DNA from: Arachnopeziza araneosa
Lineage: Eukaryota > Ascomycota > Leotiomycetes > Helotiales > Arachnopezizaceae
DNA length: 64,000 nucleotides
Reading direction: 5' to 3'
Assembly (NCBI GenBank): GCA_003988855.1
Contig: QYAI01000034.1
Location: 152,646 to 216,645 of the forward strand
The notes beneath the pieces were generated by a model. The model made no database searches. It was not told where the DNA came from and saw nothing but the letters and a program-made list of their open reading frames with translations. Shown here one piece after another: positions 35,501 through 43,981 of the stretch (position 1 is its first letter; each line of letters begins with the position of its first letter). Position numbers and translations under genes: made by a program.

Positions 35501-38500
35501 ATGACGATAGCAGCCAAACTGCTCCCGCTACTCCAGCGCTTGAGGAGCTATTATCTCAGTGCCATCTCCACAATGACGAGCTTATTGAGGATATATATCC
35601 GACTGCACCGCTCCAGGAAGGGCTCATGGCACTTTCGATCAAAGAAACCGATTCGTACAAGTCCCAGTCCGTGATTGACTTGACCTCGGCGGGTGTCGAC
35701 GCTGACAGATTTTGCGCCGCATGGGACCGCCTGGTCGAACTGACACCTATTTTGCGGACGCGCATATGTAACACAAAGAGCAGAGGCTCTCTTCAAGTCG
35801 TGTGTAAAGAGCCAATCGAGTGGCATACGAGTGAGGACTTGAACGCTTACCTGGAGCAGGACCGCAGCAGTCCTATGTCGTTTGGAGAGCGCCTTGCACG
35901 ATACGCCATCGTTCGTAGTTCGGCGGCATGCTGTCATTTTGTGTGGACTGTGCATCACGCTCTGTATGATGCTTGGACGATTCGTTTGATTTTAGACCAT
36001 GTCCAGAGCATCTACGCCGGCAGAAAATTCGAGAAGCCCATGGCATTCTCGAGGTACATCGAATACGTCACAGAGAGCAATCAAGCAGCTAGAAGTGCTG
36101 TTAGTGAACAATTCTGGAGATCTCAGCTCGAGGGTGCAACCTTGTCTGAATTCCCTCTGCTGCCGAGGCCAACATACCACCCACGACCGGACACAATCAC
36201 GCACCACAGCTTCGATCTTCCATCATGGACACAGCCCGGAGGTGACTACACTAGGTCGACGCTGGCGTTGGCCGCCTGGGCTGTTGTTGTTGGCCGGTAC
36301 ACAGGCTCTGCAGACGTCCTGTTTGGCACGATTCTTTCTGGAAGATACGCGCCGATGGCAGGCATCGAACATGTCCTAGGCCCTACAATCAACACGGTTC
36401 CAATTCGCCGCAAGATTGACCCAAATCAAACAGTTGGTCAGTATTTAGGCGACATTCAGAAGCAGGCCATCAGCATGATTCCTCACGAGATCTTTGGCAT
36501 ACGGCGTATCCAACGTCTGAGCGACAGCTTCTACGAGGCCTGCCAGTTTCGAAGCCTGCTGGTAATTCAGCCCGAAGGGCAAGACAACAGCGATGATGCA
36601 AAGGAAAATGAAAGATGGCTGGACAAATTCACTTCTCCCCCCGGCGAGCTGGACTTTGCTGGGTACCCTTTAGCCCTGGATTGTACCATGACAAAGACAC
36701 GCATCAAGGTCACCGCGACGTACGACTCTAATATTATCAATGCGGCTCAGATGGACCGCGTTCTCCACCAGTTCATCCATGCCCTCACACAGCTATGCCT
36801 TCCAGGATCCTCCACCACGAAACTTGGCAGCCTGGAGATTCTCAGCACCCATGATATCCAGCAGATCAGTGACTGGAATCACCCGCCATTACCGCCTGTC
36901 AACAACTATTTGGATGACATGTTCTCTAATTCTGCCTTGCTCCGTCCCGCAGTCCCTGCCGTTCACGCATGGGATGGCGATTTCACTTATTCTGAGCTGG
37001 ATGACCTCTCAACATCCCTGGCACTCCGCTTAATACAACTTGGCATTGGATCGGAGACTCCGGTTCCCCTTTGTTTCCACAAGACGAGGTGGTACTTGGT
37101 TGCTATGATGGCCACTCTCAAAGCTGGAGGCACTTTCGTGCCCATGGACCCAGGCCAGCCTATCTCGCGCCTCAAGAGTATTTTGCTACAGACGCAGGCG
37201 GGGACCGTCTTGAGTTCGCCGCAGAATGCTGACTTGTTCCGAGACGTCCCATGCGACAACGTCGTCGTAATTGGAGATGATTATCTGAGTCACTCAAGGG
37301 CTTCAGTGGACGGTGCTGCCGAGGCACTGAGAAGCAGGCACAAGCGGCTGGACGACGCTGCATACATCATCTTCACCAGCGGCTCTACCGGCGAACCGAA
37401 AGGCTGCGTGGTCACTCACCAAGCCTATTGCAGTCACTTGACGGCGCACGCCAAGCATGTCGCGGGTTCGACAGTTCGATCGCTGCAATTCTCCTCGTAC
37501 TCGTTCGACATGAGCCTCCTTGAGATCTTCACCACCCTGGTGGCCGGCGGTTGCGTGTGTATCCCGTCGGATGCAAGCCGTCTAGAAAACATTGCCGGCG
37601 TTATATCAGACATGAAGGTCAACTGGGCGTGCTTGACCCCGTCCGTGGCAAGGCTGATAAACCCAGCCGCTGTGCCCACCCTCAAAACACTCTGGATCGG
37701 CGGGGAAGGTGTCTCCCAAGACGACATTCGGCCTTGGCTAGGACGCGTGCATCTTGTGCAAATGTACGGGCCGACGGAGTGCGCCGTAGTCTCCAGCCTT
37801 GTCGATGTCGGCGAGAAGACGCATTCAAACGACATTGGCAATCCTTTGATGTCCAACTACTGGATCGTCGACGCCCAGGACCACCACGTACTGCTTCCTG
37901 TGGGAGCGGTCGGCGAGCTGCTCATCGACGGCCCAGTCCTGGCGCGTGGGTACCTCGGGGACGCCGCCACGACGGCCGCTTCCTTCATCGAGGGGACTCC
38001 TCGATGGCTACGTTTGCTCAAGGATGAATACCAACGACCCCGACGCATGTACAAGACAGGTGACCTGGTGCGCTACAGTGCCGATGGGGCCGTGATTTAC
38101 ATGGGCCGCAAGCAAAGCGACATGCAGGTCAAGCTCAGGGGCCTGCGCATCCAACTCGACGAGGTTGAGCATCATATTCGTACGGCTCTGTGGGGTTATG
38201 AGCAGGACATTGTCGCTGAGCTTGTACATGTCGAGGGCAAGGCAATGCTCGTGGCGTTCTTGGCAGATGCTAAGAGCCGTGAAGCCCATGGTGGCTCGTC
38301 CGACAAAGACTTGTTTGACGTTGATGCAGCGACAAGGTCAAGACTTGCATCCATCATCTCCAAAGTAGAAGGCGACTTGACTGCCGTTGTGCACAGCAGC
38401 ATGATACCCTCCGCATACATACCCATCCGCTGCATCCCCATGTCGACCACCGCCAAGACCAACCGAGCTCTGCTCCGGCGGCTCGGGACGAGCCTCTCGC

Positions 38501-41500
38501 TTAGCCAGCTCAATGCACTCAGGGTCAAGGTCATCGAGAAGCACGTTGAGCCGTCAACGCCAATGGAAAGACGCCTGCAAGCGATTTGGGCTGCGGTTCT
38601 CGGCCTGGAGCGGCGTGCCATCAGCGCGGGTGACACATTCTTCGGAATAGGGGCCGACTCCATCACGGCAATCCGCCTCACTGCGGCGTGCCGTGCCCAG
38701 AACATTGTACTGTCTCCGCGCGACATCTTTCGGAACCCAGTCTTGCGTGACATGGCCTCTGTGGCAACGCTGGTCAACCAGGATGAAGTCGAGGCTGTCG
38801 ATGGTGATGAGGGCGATGAGGTGGCGCACTTCTCTCTTCTTGGGCAGATGAGCATGTACCAGCGTGCTGCCATGGAATGCGGCGTCGCGCAGGATGACAT
38901 CGAGGACATCTATCCGTGCACAGCTTTACAAGAGGGCATGATGGTGACTTCGGTGAGAAACCCCGGAGCGTATGCGGCGCAAGGGGTGGCGGAGCTCCGA
39001 AGCGATGTCGACGTTGATCGCCTTAGGGGGGCGTGGGAGGAGACCGTCGAGCTCAACCCAATTCTTAGGACTCGTCTCATTCACGCCTCGTCACAGAGTG
39101 ACGGCCAATTCGTCCAAGTGGTGGTCAGGGAGTCAATCTGTTGGCAATACGCAGAGTCTCTTAGTGACTATACGGCTCAAGACAGCCACAAGACAATGGG
39201 TCTCGGCCGACCACTCACCAGGTACGCCATTGTAGACGACAAGGCTTCCGGACGACGGTTCTTCACTTGGACCCTACATCATGCTCTCTATGATGGATGG
39301 TCTCTGTCACTCATTCTCAAAGCTGTCAATGACGCCTATCACCGGAAGCACGACGACGGCGCTCACCAGAAAAACACCAAAGAATTTAGGTCCTACATTA
39401 AGTATCTCGAAAAAAACACCAGTCTAAAAGCCGCTGAGGCCTATTGGCAGTCATCTTTACAGGATGCAACACCAGCGAGCTTCCCACCCATGACACTGAC
39501 ATCAGCACGCCAGCGACCTCAACCCGATTCGACGCTGCGACACACCATAGAGATAGCACCAGCCAGCACTCAGCGTGCTAGCGCCGCCTTGACCCTTCCA
39601 ACCATTCTCCGCGCCGCGTGGGCTATTCTCATCGCTAGGTACACCGACTCGCGCGATGTATTCTTTGGGACTGTCGTCACGGGTCGGACAGCCCCGTTGC
39701 CGGGAATCGAGAACATCGCGGGGCCAACGGCGAGTACGGTGCCTGTGAGGACCGTCGTCAACCCCGACACATCGGTGCTCGAGTATCTCCGCCAGGTGCA
39801 AGACCACGCAGCCGAGATGATGCCCTTCGAGACGTTGGGCATACAGAGGATTCAGCGTCTGAGCGAGGGTGCGCGAGCCGCGTGTCGCTTCCAGAACCTC
39901 CTCGTCATTCAGCCCCAGCCTGCCGTCACCTCCGACTTGGTCTGCCCGGTCCAGGTGGCGGCCGCGGGGGATGTATTGGACAATGTGAGGGATGCATATG
40001 CCATGGGCGTAGAGTGTTCCCTCGGCGAGCAGTCGGTCGAGGTCGATGCTGCCTACGATTCCAAGATCATCAGCCACAAGCAGATGCAGAGGGTGATGAG
40101 CCAGTTCGGCCACCTCGTTCAGCAGCTTCTCCAAGCCAACGAGACGCGTCTAGTGGGAGAGCTCGATATGCTCGGTCCCAACGGCCGGGAAGAGATTGAA
40201 GGTTGGAACACCGGTAGTCTACTACTCGAAAGCGCCGAACTGTGCTTGGACGAGATGTTCGAGGCGAGCGTCCAGCGAAACGGAGGAAAGGTTGCTGTCG
40301 AGGCATGGGACGGCAATCTCACCTATGAGGCGCTCGACCAAGCTGCGAACTGTCTGGCGCAACACCTGGTCAACGTGGGTGTCGGCCCCGAGGTCAAAGT
40401 TCCGTTGTGTTTTCACAAGTCAAAGTGGATGGTGGTTGCCATGCTCGCCGTGGCCAAAGCCGGAGGAGCCATGGTGCCGTTGGATCCAGCGCATCCCCGA
40501 GACCGTCTCGAATTCATCATGAATGCCGTAAATGCGAATGCGGTCCTGTGCTCCGCCGATCAGGCTAGCTGGATATCTGGGTGCCAAAACAAGACTGCGA
40601 TTGTCGTTGACGACTCCTACCGCCCCGGCTCTAACCACCAGGTTATCAGGGGACGCACCGCCCTCTCCCACGCGCTCTACGTGATATTCACATCCGGGAG
40701 CTCAGGGGAGCCGAAAGGCTGTGTGATGGAGCACCGAGCCTTTTGCTCCATGGTGCCTCATCTCGCACGGGGTGCCCTCTTTGGGCCTTCGGTGCGCATC
40801 CTGCAGCTGGCCTCGTACAGTTTCGGTGCTGCCATTGCCGAGATGCTCGCAACGCTCATCTACGGCGGCAGTCTTTGCATCGTGCCCAGCGCGGCCCGGG
40901 AACGCCTGCCCCAAGTCCTCAAGGAGATGAACATCAACTACATGTTTATGACACCGAGCTTTTCACGCTTGATCCCCCCGCAGGCGATATCCACCGTCAA
41001 GACACTTATCATGGGCGCGGAGAGCATGACCTCCTCCGACCTGGAGAAATGGGCTCCTCATGTCAGGCTCGTGCAAGGCTACGGGCAGACGGAGTGCGCC
41101 ACGATCATGTCGTGCCATCCCAACATGACAGTCAAATCGCATCCCAGGAATGTCGGCAGCCCGATGGCTTCGAGGTTCTGGATCGTTGACGCTTCGAACC
41201 CCGATATCCTGGCTCCCATCGGCGCCACAGGTGAGGTACTCATTGAAGGTCCAATCCTGGCTCGGGAGTATCTCAATGACCCCGAAGCAACGGCAGCAGC
41301 TTTTGTGAAGCCTCCAAACTGGCGCGGTAACTTCCCCACGCTCGGGAATTGCGAGCGTCTCTACAGAACAGGTGACCTGGCCTGCTTTGACGATGACGGC
41401 ACTCTCCTCTTCATGGGCAGGAAGGACAATCAGGTGAAACTACGAGGGCAGCGAATCGAGCTGGGCGAGATCGAGCATCACCTCCAACGAGCCATGCCAG

Positions 41501-43803
41501 GCGCCAAGGGCGTTGTCGTGGAGTTGCTCGAGAAGTCATTGCCAGGGACCGAAACTCACTCCACCATGGTAGCCTTCGTTGCCTTGGGCACCGAGGTTGC
41601 TTCTAATAATCTGAACAAAATGGATCCAGCGGCAATTGAAGCGCTACATGCCTTGACTTCCGGTTCTGCTTCGCAGCTCTCGCGTTTCCTGCCATCCTAC
41701 ATGATTCCATCCGTCTATCTACCACTAGGCGCGATACCCATGACCGCATCGGCCAAGGTGGATCGACGAGCGCTCCGAGCCGTGCTCTCCGACATGTCTA
41801 TGGATGACTTCGCGTTACATAGCCTATCCAAGGTGGCCAAACGTGAGCCATCGACCCCCATGGAGAAGCTGCTGCAAAAGCTTTGGTCCTCGGTGTTGCC
41901 CGTCGATGTCAACTCCATCGGGGCCGACGACCACTTTTTGCAAGTTGGGGGCGACTCGATCAGTGCCATAAAACTAGTTTCACTGTGCCAGTCGGAGGGT
42001 TTGAAGCTGTCCGTTGCCGACATCTTTGAGCATCCAACCCTGAGCAAGATGGCAGCAGCCCTGCGCGCAGCATCCACAACTGAGCAGCAGTCACATCAGT
42101 ACCGCCGATTTTCTACCGTCCACAACTCAACAGAAGACGGCGTTGTGTCCGACCTGATTCGCTACGGTATCGTCGACAGCAGTGATGAGGTCGAAGATGT
42201 GCTGGAAACGACATATATGCAAACCACACTCGTGGCTCGCGGGCTGAGAGAACCCCGGTCCAAGGCAAACTACATATCACTCGACTTTGCGAGCATGTTG
42301 GACACGGCTCGCCTCGAGGCTGCTTGTCACGCCCTTGTTGAACGTCACCAAATCCTGCGGACAATCTTCTTCGTCCGTCGGCAACAGTTACTCCAAGTCG
42401 TGCTACGGTCATTCCCTAGGGTCTTCAGCCACTACCAGTGCAGCAACGGCGAGTCTCTCTCGACGTTTGCAGACAGGATGATAGAAGAGGACGCCGTCAA
42501 TGACAGAGCCGCTCTGGGCAAGTCGTTCATTCGGTTCATGTTCTTCGATGGGGGCGCCGCGGGCTTCCGCCTCACCCTCCGCATCAACCACGCACAGTTT
42601 GACGGCATATCATTCCCGCTGTTACTTGAAGATCTCGCTGCCTTGTATGGAGGCACGGCAAGCGACGTATCAAGCTGGCCCGGATTCTCTAGCTTCGTCT
42701 ACACCGCTCACGAGATGCATGACGCCGGCGCTGTCGAGTTCTATCGCGGTTTACTAGACGGCGCTTCCATGACCGAGATCGCCTCGCACAAGAAGCCGCC
42801 TTACTACAACTACCCTGCCAGCCAGTTGCTGATGCGGCGAGTCCCTCGAGTCGAGTTCCCGGAGCGCGGCATTACTTTTGCTGTCGTCCTCAAGGCTGCG
42901 TGGGCCAAGGTTCTGGCTGCCGTCACAGGACAGGCAGACGTTGTGTTCGGATATCTTGTCAGTGGGCGCAGCCTTCCCATGGCGCAGATTGAGGACGTCG
43001 TTGGTCCATGTATCAATGTTACTCCTGTTCGCGTGGATACGAGACAGGCAACCACGAAGCTCGAGCTGCTGGAGAGCGTCCGAGACCAGAATCTCCAAGG
43101 CATGCCCTTCGAAACCTACCCCTACGACAAGATTTTGTCCCAGTGCACGCCGTGGCCTTCTTGGACCCGATTTAGCACCCTGCTGGAGTGTCAGGTGGCC
43201 GCCATAGAACCGGGCATGACCCCCTTTGGCGAAGAGCTTGAATGCTTCTTGTCGGCCACCAACCCTCGGTCGGACCTCGCTGATCTTGTCGTCGACGCCA
43301 TGCCCAGCACATCAGGCGGGAATAAGAGCATGATGTGCATTCAATTTCTTCACAGCGCACAACGTGTTTCAAGCAGCCTGGTCGCTGATATGGCCGATTT
43401 GCTGTGCTCATACCTCGATCAGATCAGTCACCAAGACGAACTCGACAGTCCTCTGTCATCCGTCACTCGCGCGTTTGAGCCCACAGCGATAGATTCCACT
43501 CAGCTGACCAATGGCAGCGCTAGCCAACACGCTTTGAAAGACGCAACGAGTGACGTTGTCGATGCAAGCAAGACAGCTGTGATTATATCTGATGTTGAAA
43601 AAGTCTGGCGTGAGGTATTCGGTGAAGTTGCGATGGGTCCAGTGACTCCCTTCTACTTAATCTGGAGTAGCCCCATAGCGGCGGCCCAACTTGCCGATCA
43701 GTACAAGAGGTTGGGGTATCAGATGGAGATGGAGGACATTATTGAACATGCGACTATGAAACAACAGAGCGATATCCTTAATAGGGGGAATGCGCCAAGC
43801 TAG
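29527..43803 (+). CDS. Tetramodular nonribosomal peptide synthetase
   Basis: Single-exon gene of 4758 residues that activates and condenses four monomers. Order: partial C-like segment (1-250), A1-T1-C1-A2-T2-C2-A3-T3-C3-A4-T4-C4, then a degenerate carrier. Carrier serines are Ser827, Ser1927, Ser3045 and Ser4144. C1-C3 keep HHxxxD (His1039, 2144 and 3252). C4 reads NHAQFDG (His4355, first His replaced by Asn), resembling fungal terminal cyclising C domains. The last carrier-like segment has Pro4716 at the Ser position. Hand-aligned specificity residues (first nine): A1 DIGCVCAIL, A2 DILFAGWVI, A3 DMLCWGMVV, A4 GAAFIGGTI. A4 lacks the amine-binding Asp (Gly3767), as in hydroxy-acid or aryl-acid activating domains. 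No epimerase or N-methyltransferase domain is seen. The monomers are unpredicted. It is divergent from the PKS and convergent with the thioesterase. Confidence 0.95.
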   Translation: MTNALTEMLASTESEAENPPKQTTLLDRSSQKARILLTDNDLETSQYTMYTTLESRMQTSPAENQGDITTKASAAWAVFLSTWAASTRVIFALSYLDVDERSVGVGPIVVETSVDPDLTIADLIRSLPLRQPEILPNGTVKYLLIQCLAERNGDYAAIKSLTRANSSQLTGKSCTLHLRFQFTGSEILTRAVFDATVVEEEQMRRVVHQFEHVLRQLTAAVGDISTMRVRDIELFSPQDALEMASWTDLPTSTLDTCAHHLIEQQAKRQPSAPAVSAWDARFTYEEVDSLSNRLASHLRGLGVGPDVLVPFCFEKSAWAVVSMLAILKAGGACVGLDSSHPKSRLSKIIKDADSHVILTSGRCKGLFSGPDLTIMPVDEAFVRSLPSVPFSPCTTVDSSHAAYVTFTSGTTGIPKGIVIEHRAICWSGATQGRTLRLGPASRVLQFAAYSFDISNGDILNTLMNGGCICVPSEDERFNDLAGFISRMGVNWACLTPSAASILHPSAVPTLETLVLCGEPIKQEIVRLWADAVYLVDAYGPAETTILCTSNPGVKLSMSSANLGRNMGANTWIVNPSDHDRLQPLGCAGEIVIEGPLLARGYLNDTDKTSLSFIENPQWAIGSSSDDPRRFYKSGDLGFFNTDGTITFVGRKDSQVKIRGQRVELHEIEHHLRAALPPETGPVVADVVSIASREVMAAFICLEDQIEEEINDFKHISEPTKAALTATVEGVAAKLVDFLPAHMIPTVFFPLKTLPLNRSGKVDRVKLRELTSRLTYEDIATSHRMRPDRREPSTELEKQLQAYWASVLKIEQRDISADDNFIRLGGDSLTAMKLVAACRASGIPLQVAHVLSATTLADLAATVDLEIINDQSQQGEGEISPFSLLDKAISVQTLIDATLALCTDIGDANMIQDAYPCTALQEGLMALSYKQHGSYVGQEVIKLPENIDMSRFQGAWKQTIEVCDILRTRLVYGEGETLFQVVLTTPGPWLQKTVTNSDMLQEILDSERSATMNPGQPLSRHAVVSDACTGTRYFVWTIHHVLYDAWSMPIIKNMVEKAYAGGDIERPPKFNQFIKEVKQLEGEASEEFWRHYLGDCEVPIFPTISTPTYLPDARSTLDHRFQIPRRREAASYTLPTVLRAAMAGLVGCYTDSNDVVFGVTLSGRNVSIPDIASLVGPTIVTVPVRVRWSGTTTLGNVLVSVQQQSVDMIPFEQLGLQNIQRLGEGANHACQFQSLLNIRTLPDDSVTDSHALFPPGNIMGGEMGSYGTYVFILYCVVTPTNEVLVRAAYDEKVLDHTQVTRYMRQYEHLVRQFCTLGHSTRMDNTVMSSITEADWAQVRRWNSSSLVSAESSFQALFTEQVKLRPETMAVRGWDGKLSYTQLENLSTRLACHLIEKADVKPGTFVPLCLEKSVWSVVAIIATIKTGACVVPMEPLHPVHRRHVIVSAVEAKVILCSKQYASDFRDVCDQVLVIDEAFCKLLPSPRLEHSLLLLSSASSALYTLFTSGSTGTPKGVVMEHGAFLSSAIAYAKGFLLSHQSRVLLYSSYSFDISILEMLTPLILGACVCVVSDHDRLHNLGAAMETLGANAAFLTPTVARTIDPQSVPTLEVLALGGESVDRCDIAQWESSVPHFFEWYGPTECGVISSGFASHNLTTELHNLGRAFNAKYWVTAVHDPNKLVPIGAVGELLIEGPILARGYLGDLVKTENAFVKGLVWATDRQRRFYRTGDVVRYDATGNVIFLGRRDTQVKLRGQRIDLGEIQAGILRSALDVQSAVVDIVSINKQDPMLVAFVCLKNEDAEHGDAQNHQHEYLIPSSPKREAFLSSLNNIEAQLLSLLPRYMVPSLFVPLWHLPMTASKKVDRKSLCSLVAALSSKELAEYRGPAVVCRNPSTWAERKLQHLWAGVLSIQANEISAESSFLAIGGDSIRAIRLVAACRARGLQLSIPQIFQSPKLEDMALLLSGNTGKNTETVEAAATSRLDLDPEPFSMFNDDSSQTAPATPALEELLSQCHLHNDELIEDIYPTAPLQEGLMALSIKETDSYKSQSVIDLTSAGVDADRFCAAWDRLVELTPILRTRICNTKSRGSLQVVCKEPIEWHTSEDLNAYLEQDRSSPMSFGERLARYAIVRSSAACCHFVWTVHHALYDAWTIRLILDHVQSIYAGRKFEKPMAFSRYIEYVTESNQAARSAVSEQFWRSQLEGATLSEFPLLPRPTYHPRPDTITHHSFDLPSWTQPGGDYTRSTLALAAWAVVVGRYTGSADVLFGTILSGRYAPMAGIEHVLGPTINTVPIRRKIDPNQTVGQYLGDIQKQAISMIPHEIFGIRRIQRLSDSFYEACQFRSLLVIQPEGQDNSDDAKENERWLDKFTSPPGELDFAGYPLALDCTMTKTRIKVTATYDSNIINAAQMDRVLHQFIHALTQLCLPGSSTTKLGSLEILSTHDIQQISDWNHPPLPPVNNYLDDMFSNSALLRPAVPAVHAWDGDFTYSELDDLSTSLALRLIQLGIGSETPVPLCFHKTRWYLVAMMATLKAGGTFVPMDPGQPISRLKSILLQTQAGTVLSSPQNADLFRDVPCDNVVVIGDDYLSHSRASVDGAAEALRSRHKRLDDAAYIIFTSGSTGEPKGCVVTHQAYCSHLTAHAKHVAGSTVRSLQFSSYSFDMSLLEIFTTLVAGGCVCIPSDASRLENIAGVISDMKVNWACLTPSVARLINPAAVPTLKTLWIGGEGVSQDDIRPWLGRVHLVQMYGPTECAVVSSLVDVGEKTHSNDIGNPLMSNYWIVDAQDHHVLLPVGAVGELLIDGPVLARGYLGDAATTAASFIEGTPRWLRLLKDEYQRPRRMYKTGDLVRYSADGAVIYMGRKQSDMQVKLRGLRIQLDEVEHHIRTALWGYEQDIVAELVHVEGKAMLVAFLADAKSREAHGGSSDKDLFDVDAATRSRLASIISKVEGDLTAVVHSSMIPSAYIPIRCIPMSTTAKTNRALLRRLGTSLSLSQLNALRVKVIEKHVEPSTPMERRLQAIWAAVLGLERRAISAGDTFFGIGADSITAIRLTAACRAQNIVLSPRDIFRNPVLRDMASVATLVNQDEVEAVDGDEGDEVAHFSLLGQMSMYQRAAMECGVAQDDIEDIYPCTALQEGMMVTSVRNPGAYAAQGVAELRSDVDVDRLRGAWEETVELNPILRTRLIHASSQSDGQFVQVVVRESICWQYAESLSDYTAQDSHKTMGLGRPLTRYAIVDDKASGRRFFTWTLHHALYDGWSLSLILKAVNDAYHRKHDDGAHQKNTKEFRSYIKYLEKNTSLKAAEAYWQSSLQDATPASFPPMTLTSARQRPQPDSTLRHTIEIAPASTQRASAALTLPTILRAAWAILIARYTDSRDVFFGTVVTGRTAPLPGIENIAGPTASTVPVRTVVNPDTSVLEYLRQVQDHAAEMMPFETLGIQRIQRLSEGARAACRFQNLLVIQPQPAVTSDLVCPVQVAAAGDVLDNVRDAYAMGVECSLGEQSVEVDAAYDSKIISHKQMQRVMSQFGHLVQQLLQANETRLVGELDMLGPNGREEIEGWNTGSLLLESAELCLDEMFEASVQRNGGKVAVEAWDGNLTYEALDQAANCLAQHLVNVGVGPEVKVPLCFHKSKWMVVAMLAVAKAGGAMVPLDPAHPRDRLEFIMNAVNANAVLCSADQASWISGCQNKTAIVVDDSYRPGSNHQVIRGRTALSHALYVIFTSGSSGEPKGCVMEHRAFCSMVPHLARGALFGPSVRILQLASYSFGAAIAEMLATLIYGGSLCIVPSAARERLPQVLKEMNINYMFMTPSFSRLIPPQAISTVKTLIMGAESMTSSDLEKWAPHVRLVQGYGQTECATIMSCHPNMTVKSHPRNVGSPMASRFWIVDASNPDILAPIGATGEVLIEGPILAREYLNDPEATAAAFVKPPNWRGNFPTLGNCERLYRTGDLACFDDDGTLLFMGRKDNQVKLRGQRIELGEIEHHLQRAMPGAKGVVVELLEKSLPGTETHSTMVAFVALGTEVASNNLNKMDPAAIEALHALTSGSASQLSRFLPSYMIPSVYLPLGAIPMTASAKVDRRALRAVLSDMSMDDFALHSLSKVAKREPSTPMEKLLQKLWSSVLPVDVNSIGADDHFLQVGGDSISAIKLVSLCQSEGLKLSVADIFEHPTLSKMAAALRAASTTEQQSHQYRRFSTVHNSTEDGVVSDLIRYGIVDSSDEVEDVLETTYMQTTLVARGLREPRSKANYISLDFASMLDTARLEAACHALVERHQILRTIFFVRRQQLLQVVLRSFPRVFSHYQCSNGESLSTFADRMIEEDAVNDRAALGKSFIRFMFFDGGAAGFRLTLRINHAQFDGISFPLLLEDLAALYGGTASDVSSWPGFSSFVYTAHEMHDAGAVEFYRGLLDGASMTEIASHKKPPYYNYPASQLLMRRVPRVEFPERGITFAVVLKAAWAKVLAAVTGQADVVFGYLVSGRSLPMAQIEDVVGPCINVTPVRVDTRQATTKLELLESVRDQNLQGMPFETYPYDKILSQCTPWPSWTRFSTLLECQVAAIEPGMTPFGEELECFLSATNPRSDLADLVVDAMPSTSGGNKSMMCIQFLHSAQRVSSSLVADMADLLCSYLDQISHQDELDSPLSSVTRAFEPTAIDSTQLTNGSASQHALKDATSDVVDASKTAVIISDVEKVWREVFGEVAMGPVTPFYLIWSSPIAAAQLADQYKRLGYQMEMEDIIEHATMKQQSDILNRGNAPS

Positions 43804-43981
43804 ACCCATTACTGCAATATACTAGGTATAAGACACGATCATCTTCAGTCGCGTGACTCAGAGGCGATGCCGCTTTTTTTTATATAGAAACAGTTGGTTT
43901 CCCAAGACTCTGCCTATCGAGCGGCACGCGCGATCATCTCACCAACGGGGTCGCGATCCGTTTTGAGGCCGGTGCACTTGA

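Noticed and set aside
43604..43803. Calling the NRPS tail a fifth functional carrier
   Set aside because: The Ser that should receive phosphopantetheine is Pro in register; it is described as degenerate instead.
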